Source of the DNA: JBGVMW01 sp045125095
Lineage (GTDB): Bacteria; Bacillota; Clostridia; Lachnospirales; Lachnospiraceae
Direction: 5' to 3'
NCBI GenBank assembly: GCA_045125095.1
Contig: JBGVMW010000309.1
Location: 1 to 64,000 of the forward strand
DNA length: 64,000 nucleotides
The notes under the pieces are model-generated. The model was not told the DNA's origin and did no database searches. It saw only the letters and a program-made list of their open reading frames with translations. The translations under genes were made by a program, and so were the position numbers. Positions within the stretch are counted from its first letter, which is position 1. The number at the start of each line of letters is the position of its first letter. Positions 24,070-33,102 of this stretch are shown here, one piece after another.

Positions 24070-24432
24070 ATGAAAGAGATAGAGATTAAGCGCGGCGACA
24101 TCGTATTTGTCGAGAACCCTAATAAGAAGCCTCGTGGACATGTTGTTTGTGGTAATCACCCTGCGGTGGTTATCCAGAACAACAAGGGCAACGAGCATAG
24201 CACCAATATTATCGTAGCTTTTATTACTTCTTCTATGAAGCGCCTGGAAATGCCAACACACATTGTTATCCAGCATTACGATGGCCTTCGCAAGGTATCA
24301 GTGGTTCAGGCTGAGCAGCTTGCCACTATTGATAAGGGAGATGTGATTTCAGTTATCGATCATTTATCAGAAGCAGATATGGCAAGAGTGGACCAGGCAC
24401 TTAAGGTATCACTCGAATTAGTAACAGCGTAG
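24070..24432 (+). CDS. MazF/PemK-like protein
   Basis: This 120-residue protein matches the MazF/PemK fold, sequence-specific endoribonucleases that act as toxins. The start IKRGDIVFVENPNKKPRGH, the NHPAVVIQN strand and IIVAFITSSMKR follow the family pattern. AGGAGG lies ten bases before the ATG at 24070; a longer frame has no ribosome binding site. No antitoxin-like gene is next to it: the neighbours are the rrp5-like and DUF2800 genes. It may be a phage-specific member acting on host transcripts, or an inactive regulator. Family assignment is good, activity is unproven. Confidence 0.8.
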   Translation: MKEIEIKRGDIVFVENPNKKPRGHVVCGNHPAVVIQNNKGNEHSTNIIVAFITSSMKRLEMPTHIVIQHYDGLRKVSVVQAEQLATIDKGDVISVIDHLSEADMARVDQALKVSLELVTA

Positions 24433-24446
24433 AGGAGGAATAAGAT

Positions 24447-25583
24447 ATGCCACCAGAGGTACATTCAGTCCTTGGTGCATCGGCTGCTGACAGATGGATG
24501 AACTGTACACCATCTGCTCAGCTCACAGCCGGCATGGAGGATGAGACAACAACCTTCGCTGCAGAAGGTACTGCAGCACATGCGCTTTGTGAATGGAAGG
24601 TTCGTAAGGCATTAAAAATGAGAGCTGGCAGAAGGCCAACCAGTGATTACTGGACTGATGAAATGGAGGAGTTCACTGATGATTATCGTGACTACATCAT
24701 GGATTTGGTAGGACAGGCCAAGCAGCATTGTAAAGATCCAGTAACACTTATTGAACAGCACTTAGATTTTTCTTGTTATGTTCCAGATGGTTTTGGAACC
24801 GGTGACTTCTTGTTAGTAGCTGATAAGGAATTAAATGTAGTGGATTTCAAGTATGGAAGGGGCGTGGCTGTGTATGCAGACCATAACCCGCAGATGATGT
24901 TATATGCGCTTGGTGCATTAAATCTGTTTGATTGTTTGTATGACATTGAGCAGGTAACGATGACAATTTTCCAGCCAAGATTATCAAGCATTAGTACTTG
25001 GACCATTTCAACTGCAGAGCTTTATCAGTGGGCAGAGGAAGTATTAAAGCCAAAGGCAGAGCTTGCAGCTAAGGGTGAGGGCGATTTCGTTTCAGGCTCT
25101 TGGTGCAGATTTTGTAAAGCAAGAAATACTTGTCGTGCTAGAGCAGAGAGCTTTTTGGAGCTTGCCAGAATGGAGTTCCAGCCACCAGCACTTTTATCTG
25201 ATGAGGAAGTTGCAGAGGTTATGGAAAAAGCTGATGAGCTTAGCAAGTGGGCCAGTGATGTTATGGCTTACGCACAGGCTGAGGCTATTGAAAATGGTAA
25301 GCACTGGAAGGGCTACAAGTTAGTCGAGGGTAGGTCAGTAAGAAAGTTTTCTGATGAAGCTAAGGTAGAAGCTGCAGCAAAGGAAGCAGGATATACAGAC
25401 ATTTATAACAAGTCACTTATTACCCTTACCGCTTTTGAAAAGCTCATGGGTAAGGAAGCCTTCGCTGAGATTTTGGGACAGTTCGTTACCAAGCCAGCAG
25501 GCAAATTAACACTCGTTCCGGTGAGTGATAAGAGACCGGAAGTATCAGTAAACACAGTAAACGATGAATTCATGGAGGATTAG
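24447..25583 (+). CDS. DUF2800 protein (Cas4/RecB-like nuclease of phages)
   Basis: This 378-residue protein belongs to DUF2800, phage proteins related to RecB/Cas4 PD-(D/E)XK nucleases. Features in order: HSVLGASAADRWMNCTPSAQ at the start, the catalytic-type core GDFLLVADKELNVVDFKYG near residues 112-135, and the cysteine cluster CRFCKARNTC near 217-226 that resembles an iron-sulfur site with an upstream Cys. It sits directly before the DUF2815 gene, the usual pairing in Clostridia phages, and is expected to act in phage recombination or DNA end processing. RBS GGAGG before ATG. Confidence 0.85.
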   Translation: MPPEVHSVLGASAADRWMNCTPSAQLTAGMEDETTTFAAEGTAAHALCEWKVRKALKMRAGRRPTSDYWTDEMEEFTDDYRDYIMDLVGQAKQHCKDPVTLIEQHLDFSCYVPDGFGTGDFLLVADKELNVVDFKYGRGVAVYADHNPQMMLYALGALNLFDCLYDIEQVTMTIFQPRLSSISTWTISTAELYQWAEEVLKPKAELAAKGEGDFVSGSWCRFCKARNTCRARAESFLELARMEFQPPALLSDEEVAEVMEKADELSKWASDVMAYAQAEAIENGKHWKGYKLVEGRSVRKFSDEAKVEAAAKEAGYTDIYNKSLITLTAFEKLMGKEAFAEILGQFVTKPAGKLTLVPVSDKRPEVSVNTVNDEFMED

Positions 25584-25587
25584 TAAA

Positions 25588-26139
25588 ATGGCTAAGATTA
25601 TGAACGGTAACAGAGTAGTTACAAATGAAGTAAGACTTTCATACGCAAATGTATGGGCACCTAAGAGTATCAATGGATCTGATGAGAAGTACAGCGTTTC
25701 TCTCATTATTCCTAAGAGCGACACAGAGACAATCGGACTTATCAATAAGGCAATCGACCAGGCTATCAATGATGGTATTGCAAAGTTCGGTGGAAAGAAG
25801 CCTAACAAGGCTGCACTTAAGTTACCTCTTAGAGACGGTGATGTTGAGAAGGAGGATGAAGCATACGAGGATGCATACTTCATCAATTGCAATTCCAAGA
25901 CAGCACCTCAGATTGTAGATACAAACGGTGTGCCTATCACAGATGAGACTGAGGTTTATAGCGGCTGCTATGCAAGAGTATCAATCAACTTCTATGCGTT
26001 TAACACAAATGGAAATAAGGGTATTGCTTGTGGCCTTGGTAACATCCAGAAGACCGGTGACGGTGAGAGCTTAGGAGGCGGTAGAGTTTCAGCAGCAGAT
26101 GACTTTGGTAGTCCTGCAGGTGATGATTTCTTAAACTAA
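25588..26139 (+). CDS. DUF2815 protein (probable ssDNA-binding protein)
   Basis: This 183-residue protein belongs to DUF2815, phage proteins thought to bind single-stranded DNA with an OB-type fold. The start (NGNRVVTNEVRLSYANVWAP) and the aromatic-rich GCYARVSINFYAFN region fit the family. A glycine- and aspartate-rich tail (DDFGSPAGDDF) resembles the acidic C-terminus of SSB proteins used for partner binding. I start it at 25588 after GGAGG; the frame from 25564 overlaps the previous gene and has no ribosome binding site. It is paired with the DUF2800 nuclease-like gene upstream and the DNA polymerase downstream. Confidence 0.85.
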   Translation: MAKIMNGNRVVTNEVRLSYANVWAPKSINGSDEKYSVSLIIPKSDTETIGLINKAIDQAINDGIAKFGGKKPNKAALKLPLRDGDVEKEDEAYEDAYFINCNSKTAPQIVDTNGVPITDETEVYSGCYARVSINFYAFNTNGNKGIACGLGNIQKTGDGESLGGGRVSAADDFGSPAGDDFLN

Positions 26140-26163
26140 GCAGCAGTTATTAACAATTGAATT

Positions 26164-26198
26164 AGGAAGCCCGGAGGCATAGTCCTCTGGGTGATTCC
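26164..26198 (+). promoter_or_regulatory. RNA hairpin before the DNA polymerase gene
   Basis: AGGAA...CCCGGAGG pairs with CCTCTGGG...TTCCT around a CATAGT loop, giving a two-part stem without a following T run. It lies in the leader just before the polymerase gene. It could stabilise the transcript or regulate translation of the polymerase; this is inference. Confidence 0.5.
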
Positions 26199-26235
26199 TA
26201 TCAACCACTTAATTTATAAGAAAGGTGATAGAAAG

Positions 26236-28173
26236 ATGAAAAGATTAAATATTGATATAGAAACTTATAGTGAAGCAGATCTTACAAAGTCGGGAGTTTA
26301 CAAGTATGTAGATAAAACCTCCGGCTTTGAAGTTCTGCTTTTTGGTTATTCAGTAGATTGTGGTCCAGTTACAGTTATTGATCTGGCTCGCGGTGAGGAA
26401 ATTCCAGAAGATATCTTGGCAGCACTTACAGATGATACGGTCCTTAAATACGCCTTCAATGCTCAGTTTGAGCGTGTATGCCTTGGTGCTTATTTAGGCA
26501 CCTATCTGGAACCAGAGAGCTGGCGCTGTACTATGGTAGCTTCGTTGTATTTAGGACTTCCGGGTTCATTGGCACAGGTTGGTGCGGTGCTTGGAGTTGA
26601 AAAGCAGAAGTTAGAGTCTGGTAAGGATTTGATTAAATACTTCTCAATTCCATGCAAGGCCACAAAGACGAATGGTGGTCGCACCAGAAACCTTCCAGAG
26701 CATGATATTGAAAAGTGGGAGCAGTTCGTGGCTTACAACAAGCGTGATGTTGAAACTGAAATGGAGATTTTTACAAGAGTGAATTTATTCCCGGTTCCAG
26801 ATTTCCTTTGGAAGCAGTACGCAGAGGACCAGCGCATTAACGATTTAGGTATTGAGCTTGATATGGATTTAGTTGAAAAGGCTATCGAATGTGATGAGGA
26901 GTCCAGGGAGAGATACTTAAAGAGAGCGCAGCAGCTTACCGGACTTGAAAATCCAAACTCACCTATCCAGTTAAAAGAATGGATCCAGTCAAAGGGTGTG
27001 GAAATGGATAGCCTTGCAAAAGCAGAGGTGGCAGCAGTTCTTGATAATGCTTCTGGTGAAGTAAAAGAAGTATTAGAGCTTCGTCAGCTTCTTGCCAAGT
27101 CCTCAGTTAAGAAATATGCAGCTATGGAGAATTGCCGCTGCACAGATGGTAGAGCGCATGGACTTTTACAGTTCTATGGCGCTAACAGAACTGGCCGCTG
27201 GGCTGGCCGACTTATTCAGGTGCAGAACCTTCCACAGAATCATATTCCTGATTTGAAGGTAGCCAGGGACTTAGTAAAGAGTGGTTGCTTTGAGGCAGTA
27301 GAGCTTTTATATGACTCCATTCCTGATACCTTATCACAGCTTATTCGTACAGCCTTTGTACCACGTAGCGGCTGCAAGTTTATCGTAGCTGACTTTAGTG
27401 CAATTGAGGCCAGAGTAATTGCATGGCTTGCAGGGGAAAGCTGGCGCCAGGAGGTATTTAAGGAAAATGGTGATATCTATTGTGCTTCAGCTTCACAGAT
27501 GTTTGGTGTTCCAGTTGAAAAGCATGGTGTCAATTCAGAACTTCGACAGAAGGGTAAGATTGCTGAACTTGCGCTTGGTTATGGCGGCGGTGAAGGCGCT
27601 ATGAAATCTATGGGTGCCTTGGATATGGGACTTACTGAGGAAGAATTAAAACCTATCGTGGATAGCTGGAGACAGAGTAATCCTAATATTGTAACGCTGT
27701 GGTGGGATATTCATAAATGCGTTATCAAGGCAGTTCGTGATAAACAGATGCAGGAATATAAGTGTTTGAAGTTCTCTTATGAGAAGGGGATCCTTTTTAT
27801 TCACTTACCAAGTGGTAGACGCTTAGCCTATGTGAAGCCTTCCATTTATAGAAACGAATATGACAGAGACGAGATTTCTTATATGGGTGTAGATGCTTCA
27901 AAGAAGTGGGGCTCTATTAGCTCATATGGTCCGAAGTTTGTCGAGAACATTATCCAGGCGCTGAGCAGAGATATTTTGGCTGAGGCTATGAGTAGACTCT
28001 TGGCAGCGGGATACAAGATTGTAATGCATGTACATGATGAAGCTGTAATCGAGGCACCTATTGATGCCAGTCTTGATGAGGCTTGTCAGATTATGTCGAT
28101 AGCACCTGATTGGACACCGGGCCTGATTCTTAATGCAGCAGGTTACGAGTGTGAATTTTATCAGAAGGATTAA
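26236..28173 (+). CDS. Phage DNA polymerase, family A with 3'-5' exonuclease
   Basis: This 645-residue protein is a phage-type family A DNA polymerase. The 3'-5' proofreading domain starts at once with NIDIETYSE (Exo I metal ligands) and includes AFNAQFE and YNKRDVETE. The polymerase part shows RTGRWAGRLIQVQNLP (motif with template-strand Arg), DFSAIEARVIAWLAGE (motif A) near residue 385 and HVHDEAVIE (motif C) near 597. There is no 5'-3' exonuclease domain, as usual for phages. The start at 26236 follows AAAGGTGAT. It is the replicative polymerase of the element, placed with VapE primase-helicase and SNF2 helicase. Confidence 0.93.
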   Translation: MKRLNIDIETYSEADLTKSGVYKYVDKTSGFEVLLFGYSVDCGPVTVIDLARGEEIPEDILAALTDDTVLKYAFNAQFERVCLGAYLGTYLEPESWRCTMVASLYLGLPGSLAQVGAVLGVEKQKLESGKDLIKYFSIPCKATKTNGGRTRNLPEHDIEKWEQFVAYNKRDVETEMEIFTRVNLFPVPDFLWKQYAEDQRINDLGIELDMDLVEKAIECDEESRERYLKRAQQLTGLENPNSPIQLKEWIQSKGVEMDSLAKAEVAAVLDNASGEVKEVLELRQLLAKSSVKKYAAMENCRCTDGRAHGLLQFYGANRTGRWAGRLIQVQNLPQNHIPDLKVARDLVKSGCFEAVELLYDSIPDTLSQLIRTAFVPRSGCKFIVADFSAIEARVIAWLAGESWRQEVFKENGDIYCASASQMFGVPVEKHGVNSELRQKGKIAELALGYGGGEGAMKSMGALDMGLTEEELKPIVDSWRQSNPNIVTLWWDIHKCVIKAVRDKQMQEYKCLKFSYEKGILFIHLPSGRRLAYVKPSIYRNEYDRDEISYMGVDASKKWGSISSYGPKFVENIIQALSRDILAEAMSRLLAAGYKIVMHVHDEAVIEAPIDASLDEACQIMSIAPDWTPGLILNAAGYECEFYQKD

Positions 28174-28187
28174 GGAGGAGATTTCCA

Positions 28188-28367
28188 ATGAATGAAGCAA
28201 TAAAGGAATTAAATACAATTAAGGCGCGCATTCCACAGCAGACCTATCGCACCATTATCGGTCAGATGCGTGCTGGCGATTTAGGTGGTGCAACTGTTGG
28301 TATTGAGCGTTTGAAGAAGAAGTTAGCAAAGGAGGATGCAGCCAATGAGAATCGCAGTAGGAAATAG
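28188..28367 (+). CDS. Small conserved phage protein, 59 residues
   Basis: A 59-codon frame starts at ATG 28188 after AAGGAGG and overlaps the VapE gene start by 23 bases. The product is basic and helical (MNEAIKELNTIKARIPQQTY then GQMRAGDLGGATVGIERLKK). I recall similar short proteins between polymerase and VapE genes in Clostridia phages. The tight overlap and strong ribosome binding site support a real gene. No function is known; it may assist the primase-helicase. Confidence 0.7.
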   Translation: MNEAIKELNTIKARIPQQTYRTIIGQMRAGDLGGATVGIERLKKKLAKEDAANENRSRK

Positions 28368-30747
28368 TCGAATGGACAAGAAGTGGAAGAATAAAGATAT
28401 GAGCTGGGAGGACTTTAAGGCTAAGTGTTCTCAGACAATTCGTACCACTGAAACTGTATCTGAATACAGAAAAATGAGTAAGCCTGCGCAGGACAATGCC
28501 AAAGACGTCGGTGGTTTTGTAGGTGGCGCTCTGAAAGGCGGTAAGCGTAAGAATGGTTATGTAGAAGGCAGATCGCTGCTTACTTTGGATTTGGACCATG
28601 CAGTAGTTGGTGTGTGGGATGCGGTTACTATGCTTTTTGATTTCAAGTGTTTAATGTATAGCACTCATAAGCATACACCTGATGCGCCTCGTGTCAGACT
28701 TATCATTCCTCTTTCCAGAGAAGTATCTGCAGAGGAATACGCTCCAATTTCCAGAATGGTTGCAAAGGATATCGGTATGGAAATGGTGGATGATACTTGC
28801 CATGAAGCAGCCAGACTTATGTATTGGCCTTCCACCTCATCAGATGGTGAGTTCTTATTTGAGTCGCAGGATGGTCCAATGCTTAATCCGGATGTTATCC
28901 TTGCTCGTTATAAGGATTGGCATGATACCAGCGAGTGGCCTATGAGCTCACGCCAGTCAGAAATTGTAAAGCGTACTATTGCAAAGCAGGCAGATCCACT
29001 TGAAAAGGAAGGAATGGTTGGTGCTTTTTGTAGAGCATATTCTATCCAGGAAGCAATCGATACTTTTATTCCTGATATTTATAAGCCTTCTGCTATGGAG
29101 GGTAGATACGATTATATTCCTGCAGATAGTAGCGCTGGTGTAGTTATTTATGATGATAAGTTCGCCTACTCACACCATGCAACGGATCCAGCGTGTGGTC
29201 AGCTCATGAATGCTTTTGATGTAGTAAGAGTTCATAAGTTTGGAAGCCAGGATGATAAGGCAAAGGTGGACACAGCGCCGACCAAGTTACCTTCATATAA
29301 GGCTATGGTAGAGCTTGCCATTAAGGATGAAAAGGTAAAGCTGCAGCTTGCAAAAGAGCGTGAGCTTCAGGCAGCAGATGAGTTTAACGATACCAATGAT
29401 ACTAACTGGCAGGCTAAATTAGAGCTTGATAATAATGGTGGTATCAGTGAGTCGCTTACAAACTTTGTTACCATATTACGCTATGACCAGCGTTTGCAGG
29501 AGATTTGTTACAATGAGCATTCCTGCGGTATTTCAGTAAGAGATAGTGAGCTGTTACCTTGGGAGCCACTTAAGGCTGGCTGGTCTGACGCGGACCTTGC
29601 TTCGCTTACTGCTTATTTAGATCGTGTGTATCACATCTTTAGTCCTTCCAAGTTAAAGAATGCTCTGCTTACAGTTACAGCCGAGCGTTCCTTCCATCCA
29701 ATTAAGGAATATCTGGAGGGATTGCCTGCGTGGGATGGCAAGAAGCGCCTGGAGTCGCTGCTTATCGATTACTTAGGTGCAGAGGATTGTTCCTATGTTA
29801 GAGCTGTTACCAGAAAGACTTTAGTGGCAGCAGTTGCAAGAGTATATGAACCGGGCATTAAGTTTGATACTGTGTTAGTTCTTTCAGGCCCGCAGGGTAT
29901 TGGAAAGAGTATGTTCTTTGCAAAGCTCGGTGGTGTTTGGTTTTCTGATTCACTCACCATTTCAGATATGAGAGATAAGACCGGCGCTGAGAAGCTGCAG
30001 GCGTTCTGGATTATGGAAATTGGTGAAATGAATGGTATTAAGAAGGTTGAAGTTGAGACGGTTAAGAGCTTCTCTTCCCGCCAGGATGATAAGTTTCGTG
30101 TGGCTTATGGAACTGTGGTTGAGAGCCACCCACGCCAGTGTATTATCTGCGGCACCTCAAACAGTCAGCACTTCCTTCGTGATGTAACAGGTAATCGTCG
30201 TTTCTGGCCAGTGCAGGTAACTGGGGAATGTGAGAAGCATCCTTGGCATATGGACAAGGCGCTTATTGAGCAGTTATGGGCTGAGGCTTTAGTTTTATAC
30301 AACGCTGGTGAGGAGCTGATTCTTAAAGGTGATGATGCAGAGGCGGCAGCAGAGAAGCAGCAGGAGGCTCTGGAAAATGATGATAGAGAAGGCTTGGTGC
30401 GTGCTTACCTTGATAAGCTCTTACCGGAGGACTGGCCAAAGATGACCTTATCAGAGAAGCGTATGTACTTATCAGGTGATGAGTTTACAAGCCAGGGTAG
30501 AGCCGGCGTTATTAAGCGTGAGAAGGTTTGCAATTTGGAAATCTGGGCTGAGTGCTTTGGTAGAGAGCCTGCCAACATTAAGAAACAGGACAGCTATGAG
30601 ATTAATGCGATCATGGCAAAGCTCGAAGGCTGGAAGCGCTATGACGGAAACAAATCAGGCAAATTATCGTTTAAGGACTATGGCTCACAGGTTGCTTATG
30701 TGAGATTGGAAATAGCTGATGACGAGGAGGCGCTTCCATTCTGCTAA
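28345..30747 (+). CDS. VapE family primase-helicase
   Basis: This 800-residue protein has an N-terminal primase-like part (LLTLDLDHAVVGVWD and STHKHTPDAPRVRLIIPL are typical of the archaeo-eukaryotic primase-type domain in such proteins) and a C-terminal virulence-associated E/superfamily 3-like helicase domain. Walker A GPQGIGKSMFF lies near residue 513, the Walker B-type ELGE equivalent FWIMEIGEM near 553, and CGTSNSQHFLRDVTGNRRFW near 605. It is expected to prime and unwind DNA at the phage origin. I place the start at 28345, ten bases after GGAGG; ATG at 28336 is only one base away from it. Confidence 0.9.
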   Translation: MRIAVGNSRMDKKWKNKDMSWEDFKAKCSQTIRTTETVSEYRKMSKPAQDNAKDVGGFVGGALKGGKRKNGYVEGRSLLTLDLDHAVVGVWDAVTMLFDFKCLMYSTHKHTPDAPRVRLIIPLSREVSAEEYAPISRMVAKDIGMEMVDDTCHEAARLMYWPSTSSDGEFLFESQDGPMLNPDVILARYKDWHDTSEWPMSSRQSEIVKRTIAKQADPLEKEGMVGAFCRAYSIQEAIDTFIPDIYKPSAMEGRYDYIPADSSAGVVIYDDKFAYSHHATDPACGQLMNAFDVVRVHKFGSQDDKAKVDTAPTKLPSYKAMVELAIKDEKVKLQLAKERELQAADEFNDTNDTNWQAKLELDNNGGISESLTNFVTILRYDQRLQEICYNEHSCGISVRDSELLPWEPLKAGWSDADLASLTAYLDRVYHIFSPSKLKNALLTVTAERSFHPIKEYLEGLPAWDGKKRLESLLIDYLGAEDCSYVRAVTRKTLVAAVARVYEPGIKFDTVLVLSGPQGIGKSMFFAKLGGVWFSDSLTISDMRDKTGAEKLQAFWIMEIGEMNGIKKVEVETVKSFSSRQDDKFRVAYGTVVESHPRQCIICGTSNSQHFLRDVTGNRRFWPVQVTGECEKHPWHMDKALIEQLWAEALVLYNAGEELILKGDDAEAAAEKQQEALENDDREGLVRAYLDKLLPEDWPKMTLSEKRMYLSGDEFTSQGRAGVIKREKVCNLEIWAECFGREPANIKKQDSYEINAIMAKLEGWKRYDGNKSGKLSFKDYGSQVAYVRLEIADDEEALPFC

Positions 30748-30756
30748 GAAAGGTGG

Positions 30757-30913
30757 TATTGCCGATAGGCATTTTCGTTGCCAAGAAATGAGCAATAGAA
30801 ATAGCAATAGCAATAATGAAAAATCAGTGTTTATATGGCTTTGACCTATGCTATTGCTTATATTGCTTATTACTTTATTAAATGAAAATGAATAAATAAA
30901 GGATATGCAATAG
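30757..30913. repeat. Cluster of TATTGC repeats, possible replication origin
   Basis: In 157 bases the hexamer TATTGC or its complement GCAATA occurs seven times: 30757, 30792, 30804, 30810, 30852, 30861 and 30907. The forward and reverse sites form an imperfect inverted repeat around 30790-30866. The region is AT-rich and lies right behind the VapE primase-helicase gene, a usual place for a phage origin. The same hexamer forms groups of three at 34489-34509 and 62168-62187. It may be the binding site of a replication or regulatory protein. Confidence 0.6.
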
Positions 30914-30987
30914 TACGTATATATAGCCTATATAGCACATAAAGAGTTTTGAACTCATTGGAAATAGCCATGAGCAATGGAGGTTTT

Positions 30988-31272
30988 ATGAGAGAGAAAG
31001 AAATAGAGGCAGCACTTGTAAAAGCTGCAAAGAAAAGAAATGGTCTGGCGCTCAAGTTTGTAAGTCCGGGTATGAGTGGTGTACCAGATCGCTTGGTGCT
31101 TCTTCCAGATGGAAAGCTCGGTTTTATTGAGCTGAAGGCGCCGGGTAAAAGAATGAGATTATTGCAGGAAAAGCGAAAAAGACAATTAGAAGCATTAGGC
31201 TTTTTGGTTTTCTGCTTAGATAGCAAAGAGGAAATTGAGGTGATGTTAGATGCAATCGTACAAGCCGCATGA
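30988..31272 (+). CDS. VRR-NUC domain nuclease
   Basis: This 94-residue protein is a minimal VRR-NUC domain, a PD-(D/E)XK nuclease type found alone in phages and attached to helicases. The motif GMSGVPDRLVLLPDGKLGFI and ELKAPG provide the catalytic Asp, Glu and Lys. Phage versions cut branched DNA or act with the neighbouring SNF2 helicase, which overlaps its end by 23 bases. The start at 30988 follows GGAGG by six bases. Intact and of normal length. Confidence 0.9.
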   Translation: MREKEIEAALVKAAKKRNGLALKFVSPGMSGVPDRLVLLPDGKLGFIELKAPGKRMRLLQEKRKRQLEALGFLVFCLDSKEEIEVMLDAIVQAA

Positions 31273-32602
31273 TTATCAGGAATATGCAACGAACTTTATT
31301 TTGTCGCATCCGGCCTGTGGGCTCTTACTTGATATGGGCCTTGGAAAAACAGTTATTACACTGACTGCACTTTGGGCTTTGCTTTTAGATTACTTTGATG
31401 TTGGCAGGGTGTTAATCATAGCGCCGCTCCGAGTAGCAAGAGATACCTGGCCCAGGGAGATAGCAAAGTGGGAGCACTTAAATGGATTGACCTATTCAGT
31501 GGTGGTGGGTTCTGAGAAGGAACGAAGGGAAGCCTTAGCAAAGCGGGCCATGATTTATATTGTGAATCGTGAGAATGTGAGCTGGCTTATCGATAATGGA
31601 TATTTCAATTTTGACTGTGTGGTGATTGATGAGCTTAGTAGTTTTAAGAGCCACCAGAGTAAACGCTTCAAGTCACTCAGGAAAGCAAGACCTACGGTAA
31701 AGAGAGTAATTGGTTTGACCGGAAGTCCTACTCCGAATGGCCTGATTGATTTGTGGGCCCAGGTTAATCTACTTGATATGGGTGAGCGCTTTGGAAGGTT
31801 CATTGGAGGCTTTAGGGAAAGATACTTTGTACCAGATAAAAGAAATCGTGATGTGATATTTTCCTACAAACCAAGAGAAGGTGCTGAGGAGGCAATCTAC
31901 GAAAAGATATCTGATATCTGTGTAAGCATGAAGGCAGCAGACCATTTGAATATGCCGGAGCTTATTCTTTCAAATGTTGAAGTGGAAATGGATGAGAAGG
32001 AAAAACAAATGTATGATGACCTGAAAGCAGATTTGATATTACCACTTGAGGGCGGTGATATTGATGCGCAGTCAGCAGTTGGACTTTCTAACAAGTTACA
32101 TCAAATGGCAAACGGTGCTGTTTATGATGAGAATGGTAACGTCAGAAGGATCCACGATAGGAAGTTAGATGCAGTTGAAGATTTAATTGAAGCTGCAAAT
32201 GGAAATCCAGTAATGATTGCTTACTGGTTTAAGCATGATAGAGAAAGACTTATCGAGCGCTTTGGTGCGGTACCTATTGATAAGTCAGAGGATATCACCA
32301 AGTGGAATAAAGGTGAGATTCCGGTAGCAATTATTCATCCTGCAAGTGCTGGTCATGGACTTAACCTGCAGGAGGGTGGCTGTCATTTGATATGGTTTGG
32401 ACTTACTTGGAGTTTGGAATTATATCAGCAGTGTAATGCGAGGCTGTGGCGCCAAGGCCAGAAGCATACAGTCACCATACAACATGTAATCACCAAAGGA
32501 ACAATTGATGAAGATGTACTACTTGCTTTGGAGTGCAAGGATGTAACGCAGGAAGCATTACTCCAGGCGGTGAAGGCAAGAATCTTAGACGGAAAGGAGT
32601 AA
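31250..32602 (+). CDS. SNF2-type DEAD-like helicase of phages
   Basis: This 450-residue protein is a superfamily 2 SNF2-type ATPase common in Firmicutes phages. Motif I is DMGLGKTVI near residues 28-36, motif II is VIDELSSFKS near 124, motif III LTGSPTPNG near 153, and C-terminal motifs include HGLNLQEG and the Arg finger region RLWRQGQKH near 402. Its start overlaps the VRR-NUC gene, so both are translated together. It probably moves along DNA to help replication or recombination. All key motifs are present. Confidence 0.92.
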   Translation: MQSYKPHDYQEYATNFILSHPACGLLLDMGLGKTVITLTALWALLLDYFDVGRVLIIAPLRVARDTWPREIAKWEHLNGLTYSVVVGSEKERREALAKRAMIYIVNRENVSWLIDNGYFNFDCVVIDELSSFKSHQSKRFKSLRKARPTVKRVIGLTGSPTPNGLIDLWAQVNLLDMGERFGRFIGGFRERYFVPDKRNRDVIFSYKPREGAEEAIYEKISDICVSMKAADHLNMPELILSNVEVEMDEKEKQMYDDLKADLILPLEGGDIDAQSAVGLSNKLHQMANGAVYDENGNVRRIHDRKLDAVEDLIEAANGNPVMIAYWFKHDRERLIERFGAVPIDKSEDITKWNKGEIPVAIIHPASAGHGLNLQEGGCHLIWFGLTWSLELYQQCNARLWRQGQKHTVTIQHVITKGTIDEDVLLALECKDVTQEALLQAVKARILDGKE

Positions 32603-32610
32603 GATTTTTC

Positions 32611-33102
32611 ATGAAAGGATACGTGGAAAAAATGATAAGTGAATATCCCCACATGGTGAGAGAACGAGAGCACTTAAAGAAGCAAATAGAAAGCTGCGAG
32701 TTCCTTTCAGCAGATGAGCTTATAAGTGCTATGAGTTTCTCTCATCCAGATGGGGAAAGAGTACAGAGTAGTGACTTGTCTGATAAAACAGCTCGCATTG
32801 CTTTGGGATATCGTGAGAAGTTAGAGCGAATCAATAATGAACTGGTGGTACCAATGCAGAAAAGATATGATGCACTGGATACGGAGATTTCATTTCTTGA
32901 AACTTCAATTGATGAGCTTCCAGAGGATATGACCACTGCAATGCATGAGCTGGTTATTGATGGTTTTACTTGGGAGGAGGTTGCAGCGAATTTGTATATC
33001 AGCATTACAAAACTTCAAAAGTTGAGAAGGGCTGCAATTGAAAACTTGGTAAGAGCATATCAGAAAAGAGAAGCGATAATAGCTGGAGATTTACTTAGTT
33101 AA
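32611..33102 (+). CDS. Sigma-70 region 4/ArpU-like phage regulator
   Basis: This 163-residue protein has a long helical start and a C-terminal helix-turn-helix resembling sigma factor region 4 (IDGFTWEEVAANLYISITKL, residues 117-136). This is the form of DUF1492/ArpU-like late regulators of Firmicutes phages, which activate late promoters. It is the last gene of the early operon, the right place for a late activator. The start at 32611 follows AAGGAG. I infer that it acts on the repeated promoter-like units at 34498-34589 and 62176-62267. Confidence 0.75.
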   Translation: MKGYVEKMISEYPHMVREREHLKKQIESCEFLSADELISAMSFSHPDGERVQSSDLSDKTARIALGYREKLERINNELVVPMQKRYDALDTEISFLETSIDELPEDMTTAMHELVIDGFTWEEVAANLYISITKLQKLRRAAIENLVRAYQKREAIIAGDLLS

